Below are positions 8,075-16,816 of a DNA stretch of 64,000 nt, piece by piece. The first letter of the stretch is position 1, and each line of letters begins with the position of its first letter. The stretch lies in contig NZ_JMQI01000062.1 in NCBI RefSeq assembly GCF_000695625.1, forward strand, positions 124,001 through 188,000. Direction: 5' to 3'. This DNA is from Amycolatopsis rifamycinica (GTDB lineage: Bacteria; Actinomycetota; Actinomycetes; Mycobacteriales; Pseudonocardiaceae). A program made the translations under genes and the position numbers. The notes beneath the pieces are model-generated. The model saw only the letters and a list, made by a program, of their open reading frames with translations. It did no database searches and was not told where the DNA came from.

Positions 8075-9700
8075 TCAGTCCGCCGCCGCTTCCCCTGCTG
8101 CCGTGCCGGCGCTCGCGCGCCGGGTGCGAAAACGGAGTACGAGCCCACCGGCCACCCCGGCGATCGCCAGAGCCAGCAGCCCGTACTCCGTCCACGCACC
8201 TAGTTGATCCGACAGCGTAGTCTGCGTCCGCAGCGGGACGCGCCCGACCAGGGAATCCGCCGTGAAAAGGCCCGTTGAGCTGGTCACCGTCCCGTCGGGC
8301 GCGACGATCGCGCTCACGCCCGAGACGGCGGACACCACGACGGCGCGGCCGTGTTCGACCGCCCGCAGCCGTGACATCGCCAGCTGCTGCTCGCTCATCT
8401 CGCTGCGGCCGTACCAGGCGTTGTTGGTCGGCACCACCAGCAGCTCGGCGCCCTCGCGGACGGCGTCGCGGGCCGGGTAGTCGAACGCCGCTTCGTAGCA
8501 GATGAACACGCCGACCTTGGTGCCCGCGGCGGTCATGGTCTGGTTCGTGCCGTCGCCGGGGACCATGTCCACGGTTTCGGAGTCGAGGAACGGCGTGACG
8601 AGCTCGGCGAGCTTGCGGGCCGGGACGTACTCGCCGAAGGGCACCAGCTGCTGCTTGGCGTAGCGCGCCCCGGGCCCGGTGCGCGGGTCCCAGCCGATGA
8701 GGGAGTTCTGCAGGTGCCCGTCCGGCAGCCGGTAGACCGCGCCGATCAGGGCCGGCACGCCGAAGTTCGCGACGAGCTGGTCGACCTGCGGGTCCGGGCC
8801 GGTGACGGTGGTCGCGCTCTCCGGCCACACCACCAGGTCGGGCTTGGGCACCTTCCCGGCCCGGATGGCGGCGAGCAGCCGTTCGCTCTCGGCCAGGGTG
8901 TTGTCGCGCAGCACGGTCCGCTCCCCCTGCAGCGCGAGCCCGATGTCGGGGGCGTTGCCCTGCACAGTCGCGACCGTGCGTTCCCCGTCCTGGGCGCCGG
9001 TCCCGATGGACGGCCACAGCGCCAGGCCGGCGATGACGGGCAGCAGCGTGCCGACGGCGGCGAAGACCGCCGGGCGCGTCAGCTCGCGGACTTCCCACAC
9101 CCGGGCCGCGAGGGCGGCCAGGCCGAAGCCGGTGAGGACGACGGCCAGGCCGACCAGCGGGGCGCCGCCGATCGAGGCCAGCGGCAGGAACGCGCCCTCG
9201 GGCTGGCTGAAGGCGACCCGGCCCCACGGGAACCCGCCGAAGGGGAACCAGGCGCGCGGCGTCTCCAGGGCGACGAACACCAGCGCGCCCCACAACGGCG
9301 CGGCCGGCAGCCGCGACACCAGCGTGATCAGGCCACCCGCCAGGCCGTGGTAGAGCGCCAGCGCGAAGGACAGGCCCAGCCACGGCCACGGGCCGAAGTC
9401 CGGCCCGAGGAAGTCCAGCAGCCAGGTCAGCAGCGGCAGGAAGAACACGAACCCGAACGCGAAGCCGTAGCCGAAGCCGGCCCGGAAGCGACGTCCGCGC
9501 AGCACGAGCGCCAGCCCGGCGAAGGCCAGCGGCGCGAGAAACCACAGCGGGCGCGGCGCGAAGCTGAGGTAGAAGGCGAAGCCGGACACCAGTGCCGCGG
9601 CCGTCCGGAGAAGCCACGCGCGGGGGAAGCGCCGGGTGCGCGCGGGTTGGTGCGGGGCGCCCGGTCCGGGGTCCGCCACGGTGACTGCCACAGCCGACAA
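8075..9700 (-). CDS. lnt: Apolipoprotein N-acyltransferase
   Basis: A 541-residue membrane enzyme that adds the third acyl chain to bacterial lipoproteins. The N-terminal ~220 residues contain six or more hydrophobic segments. The second half is a nitrilase-fold domain with the catalytic trio in context: Glu in VVWPESATT, Lys in KQQLVPFGEYVP and Cys in VFICYEAAF. A final transmembrane helix (LLALAIAGVAGGLVLRF) precedes a charged tail. It is separated by two bases from the upstream amidohydrolase and followed by the mannosyltransferase gene. Confidence 0.92.
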   Translation of the reverse strand: MSAVAVTVADPGPGAPHQPARTRRFPRAWLLRTAAALVSGFAFYLSFAPRPLWFLAPLAFAGLALVLRGRRFRAGFGYGFAFGFVFFLPLLTWLLDFLGPDFGPWPWLGLSFALALYHGLAGGLITLVSRLPAAPLWGALVFVALETPRAWFPFGGFPWGRVAFSQPEGAFLPLASIGGAPLVGLAVVLTGFGLAALAARVWEVRELTRPAVFAAVGTLLPVIAGLALWPSIGTGAQDGERTVATVQGNAPDIGLALQGERTVLRDNTLAESERLLAAIRAGKVPKPDLVVWPESATTVTGPDPQVDQLVANFGVPALIGAVYRLPDGHLQNSLIGWDPRTGPGARYAKQQLVPFGEYVPARKLAELVTPFLDSETVDMVPGDGTNQTMTAAGTKVGVFICYEAAFDYPARDAVREGAELLVVPTNNAWYGRSEMSEQQLAMSRLRAVEHGRAVVVSAVSGVSAIVAPDGTVTSSTGLFTADSLVGRVPLRTQTTLSDQLGAWTEYGLLALAIAGVAGGLVLRFRTRRASAGTAAGEAAAD

Positions 9701-9702
9701 CT

Positions 9703-11298
9703 CTAGGTGATGTCGTCGTGGAGGACGTCACCCGCGCGGACCGTGCGCAGGCACCGCGGGAGGGCGGCGTCCGGTTCGAGCCGGGGCAGCGGCGGCACGC
9801 CGGCCCGCGGGTCGGTGGACCAGCGCTGCACGCGGCTGTCCGGGGTGGCCACGACGAGGTCGGCGGCGTCCCAGATCGCGTAGTGGGCCGGCGCGCCCGG
9901 GACGAGGCTGCCGGTGACACCGTCGTTGACCCCGGCGGCGCGGTGCCCGGCCCGGGTGTGGGCGGTGAACGCCGCCCGCGGTGACAGCCCGGCGCCCGGC
10001 GTCCGGTGGTAGGCCGCGGCGCGCACGCTCGCCCACGGGTCCAGCGGCGTCACCGGCGCGTCGGAGCCGAAGGCGAGCAGGACCCCTTCGGCGGCCAGCG
10101 CCGCGAAGGGGTTGAGCCCGGCCGCGCGGTCCGCGCCGAGCCGTTCGGCGTACATGCCTTCCGGGCCGCCCCAGAGCGCGTCGAACAGCGGCTGCGCGGA
10201 GGCGACCACGCCCCAGCCGGCCAGTTGCCTGGTCTGCTCGGCGGTGACCATCTCCAGGTGCTCGAGCCGGTGGTGGCGGGCGGCCAGCGCGCGTTGGCCG
10301 ACCTCCTTCTCGGCCAGGCGGAAGCCTTCGACGACCTCCGCGACCGCGGCGTCGCCGATGACGTGGAAGCCGGCCTGCAGCCCGGCCGCGGTGCAGGCGG
10401 CGAGGTGCTCGGCGATGCGGTGGGCGTCGAGGTAGAGCGTTCCCTGGCCGGGGTGGTCGGCGTAGGGCCGGGTCAGGGCGGCGGTGTGGGAGCCGAGGGC
10501 GCCGTCGACGAACAGGTCGCCGGCCAGGCCGCGCGCGCCGAGCTCACGGGCGGTTTCGACGGCGCCGAGCTCACCCCAGTAGCCGACGACCTCGGGGGTG
10601 CCGGGCCCGGCGAGGGCGAGGAGGGCGGCGAGGTCGTCGCGGCCGGAGATGTCGGGGCCGGCGCACTCGTGGACGCTCACGATGCCCTGCTTCGCGGCTT
10701 CGGCGAGGAACGCCCGCTGGGCGCGTTCACGCTGCTCCGGCGTGACGGCGGCGCGGACGGCCGCGCGGACGGCGTGGTGGGCGGCGCGGGTCAGCGGGCC
10801 GTCGGGTGACCAGCCGTCGGCGTCGCGGGCGGCCGGGGCCAGTTCGACCAGGGTGGTGGAGACCAGTGCGGAGTGCACGTCGACGCGGCTGAGGTAGACC
10901 GGGGTGCCCCCGGCGGCGGCGTCGAGTTCGGCGCGGCTGGGCAGGCGCGGGTCGGTCCAGGTGGTCTCGTCCCAGCCGTGGGCGAGCAGGATCTGGCCGG
11001 GCACGGCGGCCTCGCGCACGCGGGCCAGCAGGTCGGCGCCGCCGCGGACGCCGGTGAGGTCGAGGCCGGTCAGGTGCAGGCCGGTGGCGGTGGCGTGGAC
11101 GTGCGCGTCGACGAACGCCGGGGCGACGAAGGCGCCGTGGAGGTCGACGATCTCGGCGCCGGGGTGCAGGGCCCTGGCCGGGGCGTCCTGCCCGACCCAG
11201 ACCACGGTGCCGCCGGTGACCGCCATGGCCGTGGCGTCGGGGCCGGAGGGGGTGTAGATGCGCCCGCCGAGCAGGAGCGTGGTGCGTTCGTCCGTCAC
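9703..11298 (-). CDS. Amidohydrolase family protein (YtcJ-like)
   Basis: A 531-residue metal-dependent hydrolase of the Amidohydro_3/YtcJ type. Metal-site signatures are DAHVHATATG, the GFHVIGDAAV helix, LEHLEM and the late AFGSDAPVTPLDPW. No signal peptide is visible. The GTG at 11298 is preferred because AGGGG lies just upstream; an ATG at 11325 is also in frame but has no ribosome-binding site. It heads the operon with lnt, ppm and PIG-L, although a functional link to envelope assembly is not obvious. The substrate is unknown. Confidence 0.82.
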   Translation of the reverse strand: MTDERTTLLLGGRIYTPSGPDATAMAVTGGTVVWVGQDAPARALHPGAEIVDLHGAFVAPAFVDAHVHATATGLHLTGLDLTGVRGGADLLARVREAAVPGQILLAHGWDETTWTDPRLPSRAELDAAAGGTPVYLSRVDVHSALVSTTLVELAPAARDADGWSPDGPLTRAAHHAVRAAVRAAVTPEQRERAQRAFLAEAAKQGIVSVHECAGPDISGRDDLAALLALAGPGTPEVVGYWGELGAVETARELGARGLAGDLFVDGALGSHTAALTRPYADHPGQGTLYLDAHRIAEHLAACTAAGLQAGFHVIGDAAVAEVVEGFRLAEKEVGQRALAARHHRLEHLEMVTAEQTRQLAGWGVVASAQPLFDALWGGPEGMYAERLGADRAAGLNPFAALAAEGVLLAFGSDAPVTPLDPWASVRAAAYHRTPGAGLSPRAAFTAHTRAGHRAAGVNDGVTGSLVPGAPAHYAIWDAADLVVATPDSRVQRWSTDPRAGVPPLPRLEPDAALPRCLRTVRAGDVLHDDIT

Positions 11299-11366
11299 GC
11301 CCCTGAGTCTGCCCCCTTGGTCCACGTGGGGGACAGCGCCCCAGCAGGCAGGAAGATTTACTCCGT

Positions 11367-11401
11367 GGGAACGATATGACAGGATATTTTAACGCGTTCC
11401 C
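11367..11401. promoter_or_regulatory. Inverted repeat around an AT-rich promoter-like segment
   Basis: GGGAACG (11367-11373) and CGTTCCC (11395-11401) form perfect 7-bp arms around a 21-base spacer that is unusually AT-rich for this genome. The element ends eight bases before the ribosome-binding site of the aminomutase gene and could be an operator over its promoter. No recognised consensus was found. Confidence 0.35.
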
Positions 11402-11418
11402 GACGACTAGGAGTACAA

Positions 11419-12807
11419 GTGACTGCGATCCAGGAACCTGTGACGCCTGCCGCCGCCTTCGACCAGCCCTACGAGTACGCCCGCGCCGAGCTGGTGGAAC
11501 CCGACTGGCGCCGCTTTCCTGGCTGGCACGACGTGACCGAAGCCGAGTGGCGCGACGCGCAGTGGCAGCGGGTGCACTGCGTCCGCAACGTCAAGCAGCT
11601 GCGCGCGCTGATGGGCGACCTGCTGGAGGAGCGCTTCTACGACGACCTGCTCGCCGACCAGCGCGAGCTGGCGACGATGTCGATGCTGCTGCCCCCGCAG
11701 ATGCTCAACACGATGGCCCCGACGGCCGGCACCGACCCGGCCAAGGTGACCGAGGCGTTCTACGCCGACCCGATCCGCCGCTACATGCTCCCGGTGAAGA
11801 GCGACCGCGACGCCGCGTGGCCGAGCCACCCGCACTCCGAACGCGACTCCCTGCACGAGGCCGAGATGTGGGTCGTGGAGGGCCTGACCCACCGCTACCC
11901 GACGAAGGTGCTGGCCGAGATGATCTCGACCTGCCCCCAGTACTGCGGCCACTGCACCCGCATGGACCTCGTCGGCAACTCGACGGAGACGGTCGAGAAG
12001 CACAAGCTGACGCTCAAGCCGGTCGACCGCCAGGACGCGATGATCGCGTATCTCAAGAAGACCCCGGGCGTCCGCGACGTGGTCGTCTCGGGCGGCGACG
12101 TGGCCAACGTGCCGTGGCCCCAGCTGGAGTCGTTCCTGATGCGCCTGATGGACATCGACACGGTCCGCGACATCCGCCTGGCGACGAAGGCCCTGGCGGC
12201 GCTCCCGCAGCACTGGCTCCAGCCGAAGGTCGTCGAAGGCCTCGAGCGCGTGGCCGTGACCGCCCAGCGCCGCGGCGTCAACCTGGCGATCCACACGCAC
12301 GTCAACCACGCCCAGTCGGTGACCCCCCTGGTGGCGGAGGCGGCCCAGACGGCGCTGAACGTCGGGGTGCGGGACGTCCGCAACCAGGGCGTGCTGATGC
12401 GCGGGGTCAACGCGACGCCGGCCGCGCTGCTGGACCTTTGCTTTGCCCTGCAAGGGGAAGCGAACATCCTGCCGTACTACTTCTACATGTGCGACATGAT
12501 CCCGAACGCCGAGCACTGGCGCGTTTCGGTGTGGGAGGCCCAGGAGCTGCAGCACGCGATCATGGGCTACCTGCCGGGGTACGCGACGCCGCGGATCGTG
12601 TGCGACGTGCCTTATGTCGGGAAGCGGTGGGTGCACCAGCTGGCCGAGTACGACCGGGAGCTGGGGATCTCGTACTGGACCAAGAACTACCGGACGGGAA
12701 TCGAGCTGGAGGACCCGGAGGCGTTGCAGCGCCGGTACCCCTACTACGATCCGATCTCCACCTTGCCGGAAGCCGGCCGGACCTGGTGGGCCAACCGCAC
12801 CCGCTGA
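11419..12807 (+). CDS. KamA-family radical SAM aminomutase (lysine 2,3-aminomutase-like)
   Basis: A 462-residue radical SAM, PLP-dependent aminomutase. The iron-sulfur motif is CPQYCGHC with Cys172, Cys176 and Cys179. The PLP lysine is probably Lys402 in DVPYVGKRW, the counterpart of the Gly-rich DAPGGGGK loop in clostridial KamA. That loop is replaced here, and the substrate-recognising aspartates are not clearly conserved, so the substrate may not be free lysine. AGGAG at 11409-11413 sets the GTG start. The gene is divergent from the amidohydrolase operon, stands alone, and is followed by a terminator-like hairpin. Confidence 0.82.
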   Translation: MTAIQEPVTPAAAFDQPYEYARAELVEPDWRRFPGWHDVTEAEWRDAQWQRVHCVRNVKQLRALMGDLLEERFYDDLLADQRELATMSMLLPPQMLNTMAPTAGTDPAKVTEAFYADPIRRYMLPVKSDRDAAWPSHPHSERDSLHEAEMWVVEGLTHRYPTKVLAEMISTCPQYCGHCTRMDLVGNSTETVEKHKLTLKPVDRQDAMIAYLKKTPGVRDVVVSGGDVANVPWPQLESFLMRLMDIDTVRDIRLATKALAALPQHWLQPKVVEGLERVAVTAQRRGVNLAIHTHVNHAQSVTPLVAEAAQTALNVGVRDVRNQGVLMRGVNATPAALLDLCFALQGEANILPYYFYMCDMIPNAEHWRVSVWEAQELQHAIMGYLPGYATPRIVCDVPYVGKRWVHQLAEYDRELGISYWTKNYRTGIELEDPEALQRRYPYYDPISTLPEAGRTWWANRTR

Positions 12808-12839
12808 CGCTGACGCACCACCGTTCGAGAGGTGTGCCG

Positions 12840-12880
12840 AGGGGTGTCGTGCGGCCCGATCTGGGCCGTGCGGCACCCCT
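12840..12880 (+). terminator. Terminator hairpin after the KamA-family gene
   Basis: An 18-bp stem (arms 12840-12857 and 12863-12880, with three G-T pairs) closes a 5-base loop, 32 bases past the stop codon. Confidence 0.7.
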
Positions 12881-12975
12881 GCGGCCGTCTCGGACGTTCA
12901 GGCTGGTCGGGGCCGGTGCCGCGGTTAGGCACCCTCGCGTCGACGAGCCGGTTGTTCGGCCCGCCGGGCGGGACG

Positions 12976-13434
12976 TCAGCCGGCGACGGGGTACCGGCTG
13001 GTGATGGCCACGCGGTTGAACGCGTTGATCACCGTGGTGAGCCACGCGACAGCCGAAATCTGGTCCGCGGTGAGCACCGTCGCGGCGGCGGCGTAGTCCT
13101 CGTCGCCGACGTGACCGTCCGCCACCCGGGTGATGGCCTCGGTCAACCGCAGCGCCGCCCGGTCGGTGTCGGAGAAGTAGCCTGTCTCCTCCCATGCGGG
13201 CAGCACGGCGATCCGGTCGGGGTTTTCGCCTTTCTTGAGGGCGTCACCGGTGTGCATGCGCAGGCAGAAGGCACAGCCGTTGATCTGGGAGGCACGGATC
13301 CGCACCAGCTCGGCCAGGAGCGGGTCGAGGCCCGCCGCGGTGGCGGCTTTCTCCGCCTCCGCGGAAAGGCCGATGAGTGCCTTGTAGGCGGCCGGGTGCT
13401 GTTTGTCGATGCTGACGCGTCGGGTGTTCGTCAT
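12976..13434 (-). CDS. AhpD-like/carboxymuconolactone decarboxylase family protein
   Basis: A 152-residue alkylhydroperoxidase D-like protein. The catalytic pattern CAFCLRMH gives Cys54, Cys57 and His61, as in AhpD-family peroxidatic enzymes. It is one of the COE proteins (carboxymuconolactone decarboxylase, oxidoreductase, epimerase) typically encoded next to ECF41 sigma factors. Here it lies downstream of a small secreted protein gene and an ECF41-type promoter, so it is the probable regulon member. The role is likely peroxide or redox defence; the substrate is unknown. Confidence 0.88.
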   Translation of the reverse strand: MTNTRRVSIDKQHPAAYKALIGLSAEAEKAATAAGLDPLLAELVRIRASQINGCAFCLRMHTGDALKKGENPDRIAVLPAWEETGYFSDTDRAALRLTEAITRVADGHVGDEDYAAAATVLTADQISAVAWLTTVINAFNRVAITSRYPVAG

Positions 13435-13456
13435 GCTTTCTCCGATCAGGTGAATA

Positions 13457-13690
13457 TCAGTGGTGGACGTCGTCGACTTTGAGCTGGGCTCCGTTGTCGG
13501 CGACGAAGACGAAGAGCCTGCTGGAGCAAGGGGGGCTCAGGGTTTCCGCGGGTGGCTGCGCCGCCGTGGTGGTCGTCGGGTTCGTGGCCGAAGCGGGCTG
13601 GTCGGCCGCACAGGCGGGGGCTCCGGCCAGTGCGGCGACGGCCAAGGCGCCGCCGACGATCCGCGTTCCGGTCCTCCTGCTGTTTTTCAT
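13457..13690 (-). CDS. Small secreted hypothetical protein in the ECF41 regulon
   Basis: A 77-residue protein beginning with basic residues and a hydrophobic core (IVGGALAVAALAGAPACAA), that is, a signal peptide. A Thr/Pro/Ala-rich linker (NPTTTTAAQPPAE) follows, then a short C-terminal part with one Cys (SPPCSSRLFVFVADNGAQLK). GAGGAAA lies just before ATG 13690. It sits between the ECF41-type promoter and the AhpD-like gene, with 22 bases to the latter, so both should be co-transcribed. No function is recognised. The cysteines could make it a lipoprotein or redox-active, but the lipobox is not canonical. Confidence 0.6.
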   Translation of the reverse strand: MKNSRRTGTRIVGGALAVAALAGAPACAADQPASATNPTTTTAAQPPAETLSPPCSSRLFVFVADNGAQLKVDDVHH

Positions 13691-13759
13691 GACTTTCCTC
13701 ACCGGGAGGGGAATGGGGCGAGCGTTTCTCGTCATTCCTTTTCGTGTTCTCGTCAGGGA

Positions 13760-13786
13760 GACGAGGTAGCCCCTCCGGGTGTGACA
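13760..13786 (-). promoter_or_regulatory. ECF41-type promoter
   Basis: On the minus strand TGTCACA (13780-13786) is followed after exactly 16 bases by CGTC (13760-13763). This equals the published ECF41 target consensus TGTCACA-N16-CGTC. It lies in the gap after the sigma factor stop codon and reads into the small secreted protein and AhpD-like genes. Confidence 0.8.
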
Positions 13787-13788
13787 GC

Positions 13789-14680
13789 TCAGAGGTGCGA
13801 AAGTTTGTCCGGGTTGACGACCCTGCGGTACGCGGTGATCAGACCGTGCGAAATCTGCACCGTGTCGACCGAGTGGACGCGGTCCTGCCGGTGGCACACG
13901 AGGGAAAGCTCGCCGCCCACCTCGACGAGGTCGATGTGGTCCACCTGCCACTGGCGGCTCACCCGCACCATCACCTCGGCGATGCGCTCACCGCCGTGGA
14001 TGAGCTTGCGGGCCGCCGAGACCTTGCCGCCGCCGTCGGTGACGTAGACCGCGTCCGGGTCCAGGAGCCGGACCAGGCCGGCCAGGTCACCGGATTCGTA
14101 CGCGGCGCGGAAGGCCGCCAGCACCCGTTCGCGCTCCGCCTTCGGTGCCTGCGGAGCGGCCTGCTTCGCCTTGGCCACCCGCCGCCGCGCCCGCGACGCC
14201 AGCTGCCGGGCGGCGGGCACGGAGACGTCCAGCACTTCCGCGATCCGGCCGAACTCGAGCCCGAAGACGTCGTGCAGGACGAAGGCCACCCGCTCCGGCG
14301 GGCTCAGCTCCTCCATGATCAGCATGCATCGCCGCACCGACGGACTCGTCGACGAGCACCGGTTCCGACGCGTCCGGCCCGGTCAGCAGCGGTTCCGGCA
14401 GCCAAGGCCCGACATAGGCCTCCCGGCGCACGCGGGCGCTCTTGAGGATGTCGTAGGACCGGCGCGCGGCCACCGTGACCAGCCAGGCCCGCAGATCGTC
14501 CACTTCGCGGAGATCCGAACCGGCCGCCCGCAGCCACACGTCCTGTGCCACGTCCTCGGCATCGGCCACGCTTCCCAGCAGCCGGTAAGCCACACCGAAG
14601 ACGGCAGGTCGATGCCTCTCCCACTCGGCACCGAGCCGGTCCGCCTGCCCGGCCTCCCGCGGCGCACGCTCGTCGACCAC
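13789..14680 (-). pseudogene. ECF41 sigma factor gene, frameshifted by a tandem ATGC repeat
   Basis: Two frames together encode a complete ECF41 sigma factor. The first frame, from a GTG at 14680 (GGAGGAGG upstream), carries region 2 (RPAVFGVAYRLLGS, then AEDVAQDVWLRA and DDLRAWLVTVAARR) and the ECF41 linker motif WLPEPL. The second frame, ending at 13789, carries region 4 (LSPPERVAFVLHDVFGLEF) and the SnoaL-like C-terminal domain with the ECF41 hallmarks DGGGK and NPDKL. The frames break at 14322-14329, where ATGC occurs twice in tandem. Removing one copy restores a continuous protein (ESVGAAMLIMEELSPP). It could be a fresh null mutation, a reversible slippage site or a sequencing error. Confidence 0.85.
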
Positions 14681-14748
14681 GCGACCGCGACCTCCTCCGG
14701 GTTGCCGACTCGACGTACCGTTCCCGTTTCGAATGCTTACCGGAAGGG

Positions 14749-15387
14749 TCAGCTGGGCCACGGCGAGCCGGTGATGCGCTCGACCGTCGTCGTGCGCCGG
14801 AAGCCGGGAACGAAGTGTTCGAGGTAGTCGGAGTTCACGGTGCCGTTCGTGGTGTCGGGGCGGTTCTTCAGCCCGTCGACGGTGATCCGCAGGAACTCGT
14901 TCTTGAAGTCCCCGCGCGGGTGGGCGGCGAGGATTTCGGCCAGCTGTTCGCGGTCCAGTTCGTCCAGGCCGAAGCCGAGCACGTCGGTCAGGACGCCGTA
15001 GTAGGTGACCGCGATCTCCGGGGCCATCCGGCCGGGAATGCCCGGGGTGGTGTGCAAGGCGATCGCCGTCCAGACCGTCTCGGCGGCGGTGGCCGGGAAC
15101 CCGCGGTCCAGCAGGAACTTCCGCGCGTGGTCGGCGCCGTCGACTTCGAAGCGCTGCTCGGCCTCGGAGAACGGGACCTGGAGGCCGAGGTCGTGGAACA
15201 TGGCCGCCAGGTAGAGCAGCTCCGGATCCGGCCGCACACCGAGCCGGTGCGCGTGCAGCAGGCCGAAGAAGTACACCCGCCGCGAGTGGTGGTAGATGAG
15301 TGGGCTGGTCGTCTCCCGGATGTGCGACGTCGCCTGGGCGACCGCCTCCGTGTCCGGGATTTCCAGCTCCGCGATGACCTTTGACAT
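14749..15387 (-). CDS. HD-domain hydrolase, cyanamide-hydratase-like
   Basis: A 212-residue protein with the HD-family metal site: YHHSRR (His33/His34), FHD (His65-Asp66) and later ALHTTPG. The arrangement, including IYHHSRRVYFFG and YLAAMFHDLGL, resembles the fungal-type cyanamide hydratase branch of HD proteins rather than nucleotide phosphohydrolases. It lies 68 bases upstream of the sigma pseudogene on the same strand, so the two could be co-transcribed. The natural substrate in bacteria is unknown. Confidence 0.75.
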   Translation of the reverse strand: MSKVIAELEIPDTEAVAQATSHIRETTSPLIYHHSRRVYFFGLLHAHRLGVRPDPELLYLAAMFHDLGLQVPFSEAEQRFEVDGADHARKFLLDRGFPATAAETVWTAIALHTTPGIPGRMAPEIAVTYYGVLTDVLGFGLDELDREQLAEILAAHPRGDFKNEFLRITVDGLKNRPDTTNGTVNSDYLEHFVPGFRRTTTVERITGSPWPS

Positions 15388-15500
15388 GCTTCCATGCTGC
15401 TCGCCGAGCGTCGGGCGGCGCCGCCTTCGTCCGGCCAGGAACCCCTCGGATCCGGACGTGTACGGGATGCCCTGAAGGTGCCGATCAGCCCAGTTGCGTA

Positions 15501-15926
15501 TCAGCGCCCGTTCGGGTCTGCCCGTCGCCGACCGGCCAGCACCATGTCGATCAGAGACCGCGCGGTGGCTCGGAGCCGGTCCGGATCCTGGTGGACGCGT
15601 TCCATCACGACGATGCCGCGGGTCATGGTGACCAGCACCCGCGCCGCGTCGGCCGCGGGGAGCGCGAGCCGGGTGTCTTCGGCCGACAGCCGATCCCGGA
15701 CGAGGTCTTCCAGGCCGTCGAGCAGGCGGCGCAACGCGGCGTTGATCCGTTCGCCGTCGGCCTTCGAGTCGATCGCCGTCTTGGTCGTCAGGCATCCGCG
15801 CGCGGGCTCGCCCGTGGTCATGGACGTGATGGTGAAGTCGAAGAACGCCCGGAGGGCACGGTCGAGGTCCGGGTCGGCGAGGAAGTCACGGGCGTAGTCC
15901 TCGAACACCTGCAGGAACAGGTTTCC
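15501..15926 (-). pseudogene. TetR-family regulator remnant lacking its DNA-binding domain
   Basis: The reading frame encodes only the C-terminal ligand-binding part of a TetR/AcrR regulator (GNLFLQVFEDYARDFL, then LRAFFDFTITSM, RGCLTTKTAID and a final long helix). It is stopped in frame immediately upstream of GNLFLQ. The ~45-residue helix-turn-helix that should precede this point is missing. The next bases belong to a divergently oriented SDR gene that also lacks its start, so one deletion probably removed both 5' ends. A GTG at 15908 could still yield a non-DNA-binding fragment. Confidence 0.75.
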
Positions 15927-15930
15927 TTAG

Positions 15931-16560
15931 CTCGAGGGTGCGCCGCTCGTCGACCTGCGGGAACGCCGCACCCTGATCACCGGGGCCGGGAGCGGCATCG
16001 GCCGGGCCCTGGCCCTGGAACTGGCGTCCCGGCGGGGCGCGCTGGCGCTCGCCGGACGCCGGACCGAGCCACTGGCCGAAACGGCGGCGCTGGTCGCCGA
16101 GCGCGGCGGCACCGCGCACCCGATCACCGCCGACCTCACTGCCGACGGAGAGCCGGACCGCGTGGTCGCAGAAGCGGCCGAGGCGCTCGGCGGCCTCGAC
16201 GTCCTGATCAACAACGCGGGGAACGTCCGGGCGGCACCCCTCGAGGACATCGACGTGGCGGACATCCGGGCCATGGTCGCCCTCAACCTGCTGGCTCCCG
16301 TCCTCACGACCCGGGCAGCGCCCATGATGGCCACGACCCGGGCCGGCGCGGACCTGGGCTACGGCCTGCGGCCCGTCGACGAGGTCGTCGCGGAAATCGT
16401 GGCGGGACTGGAGCAGCGCCGGATCGACATCAACACCCAGCTGCCCGAACGCCGGGCGATGCAGGAGCTCAACGCGCGGGATCCGCTCGCCGTCGACGCC
16501 GCCCTCGCACCCCAGCTCGCCGAACTCCGGGCGGCGGTCAGCACCCATCGCAGCATCTGA
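15931..16560 (+). pseudogene. SDR oxidoreductase remnant: no start codon and catalytic core deleted
   Basis: The frame encodes a classical short-chain dehydrogenase N-terminus (TLITGAGSGIGRALALELA, then VLINNAGN). It opens directly after a TAG at 15928 with no ATG or GTG before residue ~77. After LNLLAPVLTTRAA the frame jumps to PMMATTRAGADLG, which belongs near the C-terminus. About 80 residues containing the Ser-Tyr-x3-Lys active site are absent. The tail (VVAEIVAGLEQRRIDI) is intact. An inactive relic is the simplest reading. Only the C-terminal part from GTG 16162 could be translated. Confidence 0.75.
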
Positions 16561-16816
16561 GGGCCGGCCTGGCACCTGCTTAAGGTCCCCTGTGGACGGC
16601 CCAGAGGTCCGGGCGGTCCGCTCGCGACTGCGGAAAGACACCGCAGCGACTGCTCACCGTCTCACCGAGACGCCATCTAGTACTTTCGGCCGATGTCCGC
16701 ACGGCGAAAACCCTTCGAAAGGCGTGAGCCATTCCGGGGGTCCTTTCGCGGCACCGGTTCCGCCGTCGATCACCGCCCTACTGTGGCGGTGCTTCGTGAT
16801 CTTGAAACCGGAACCG

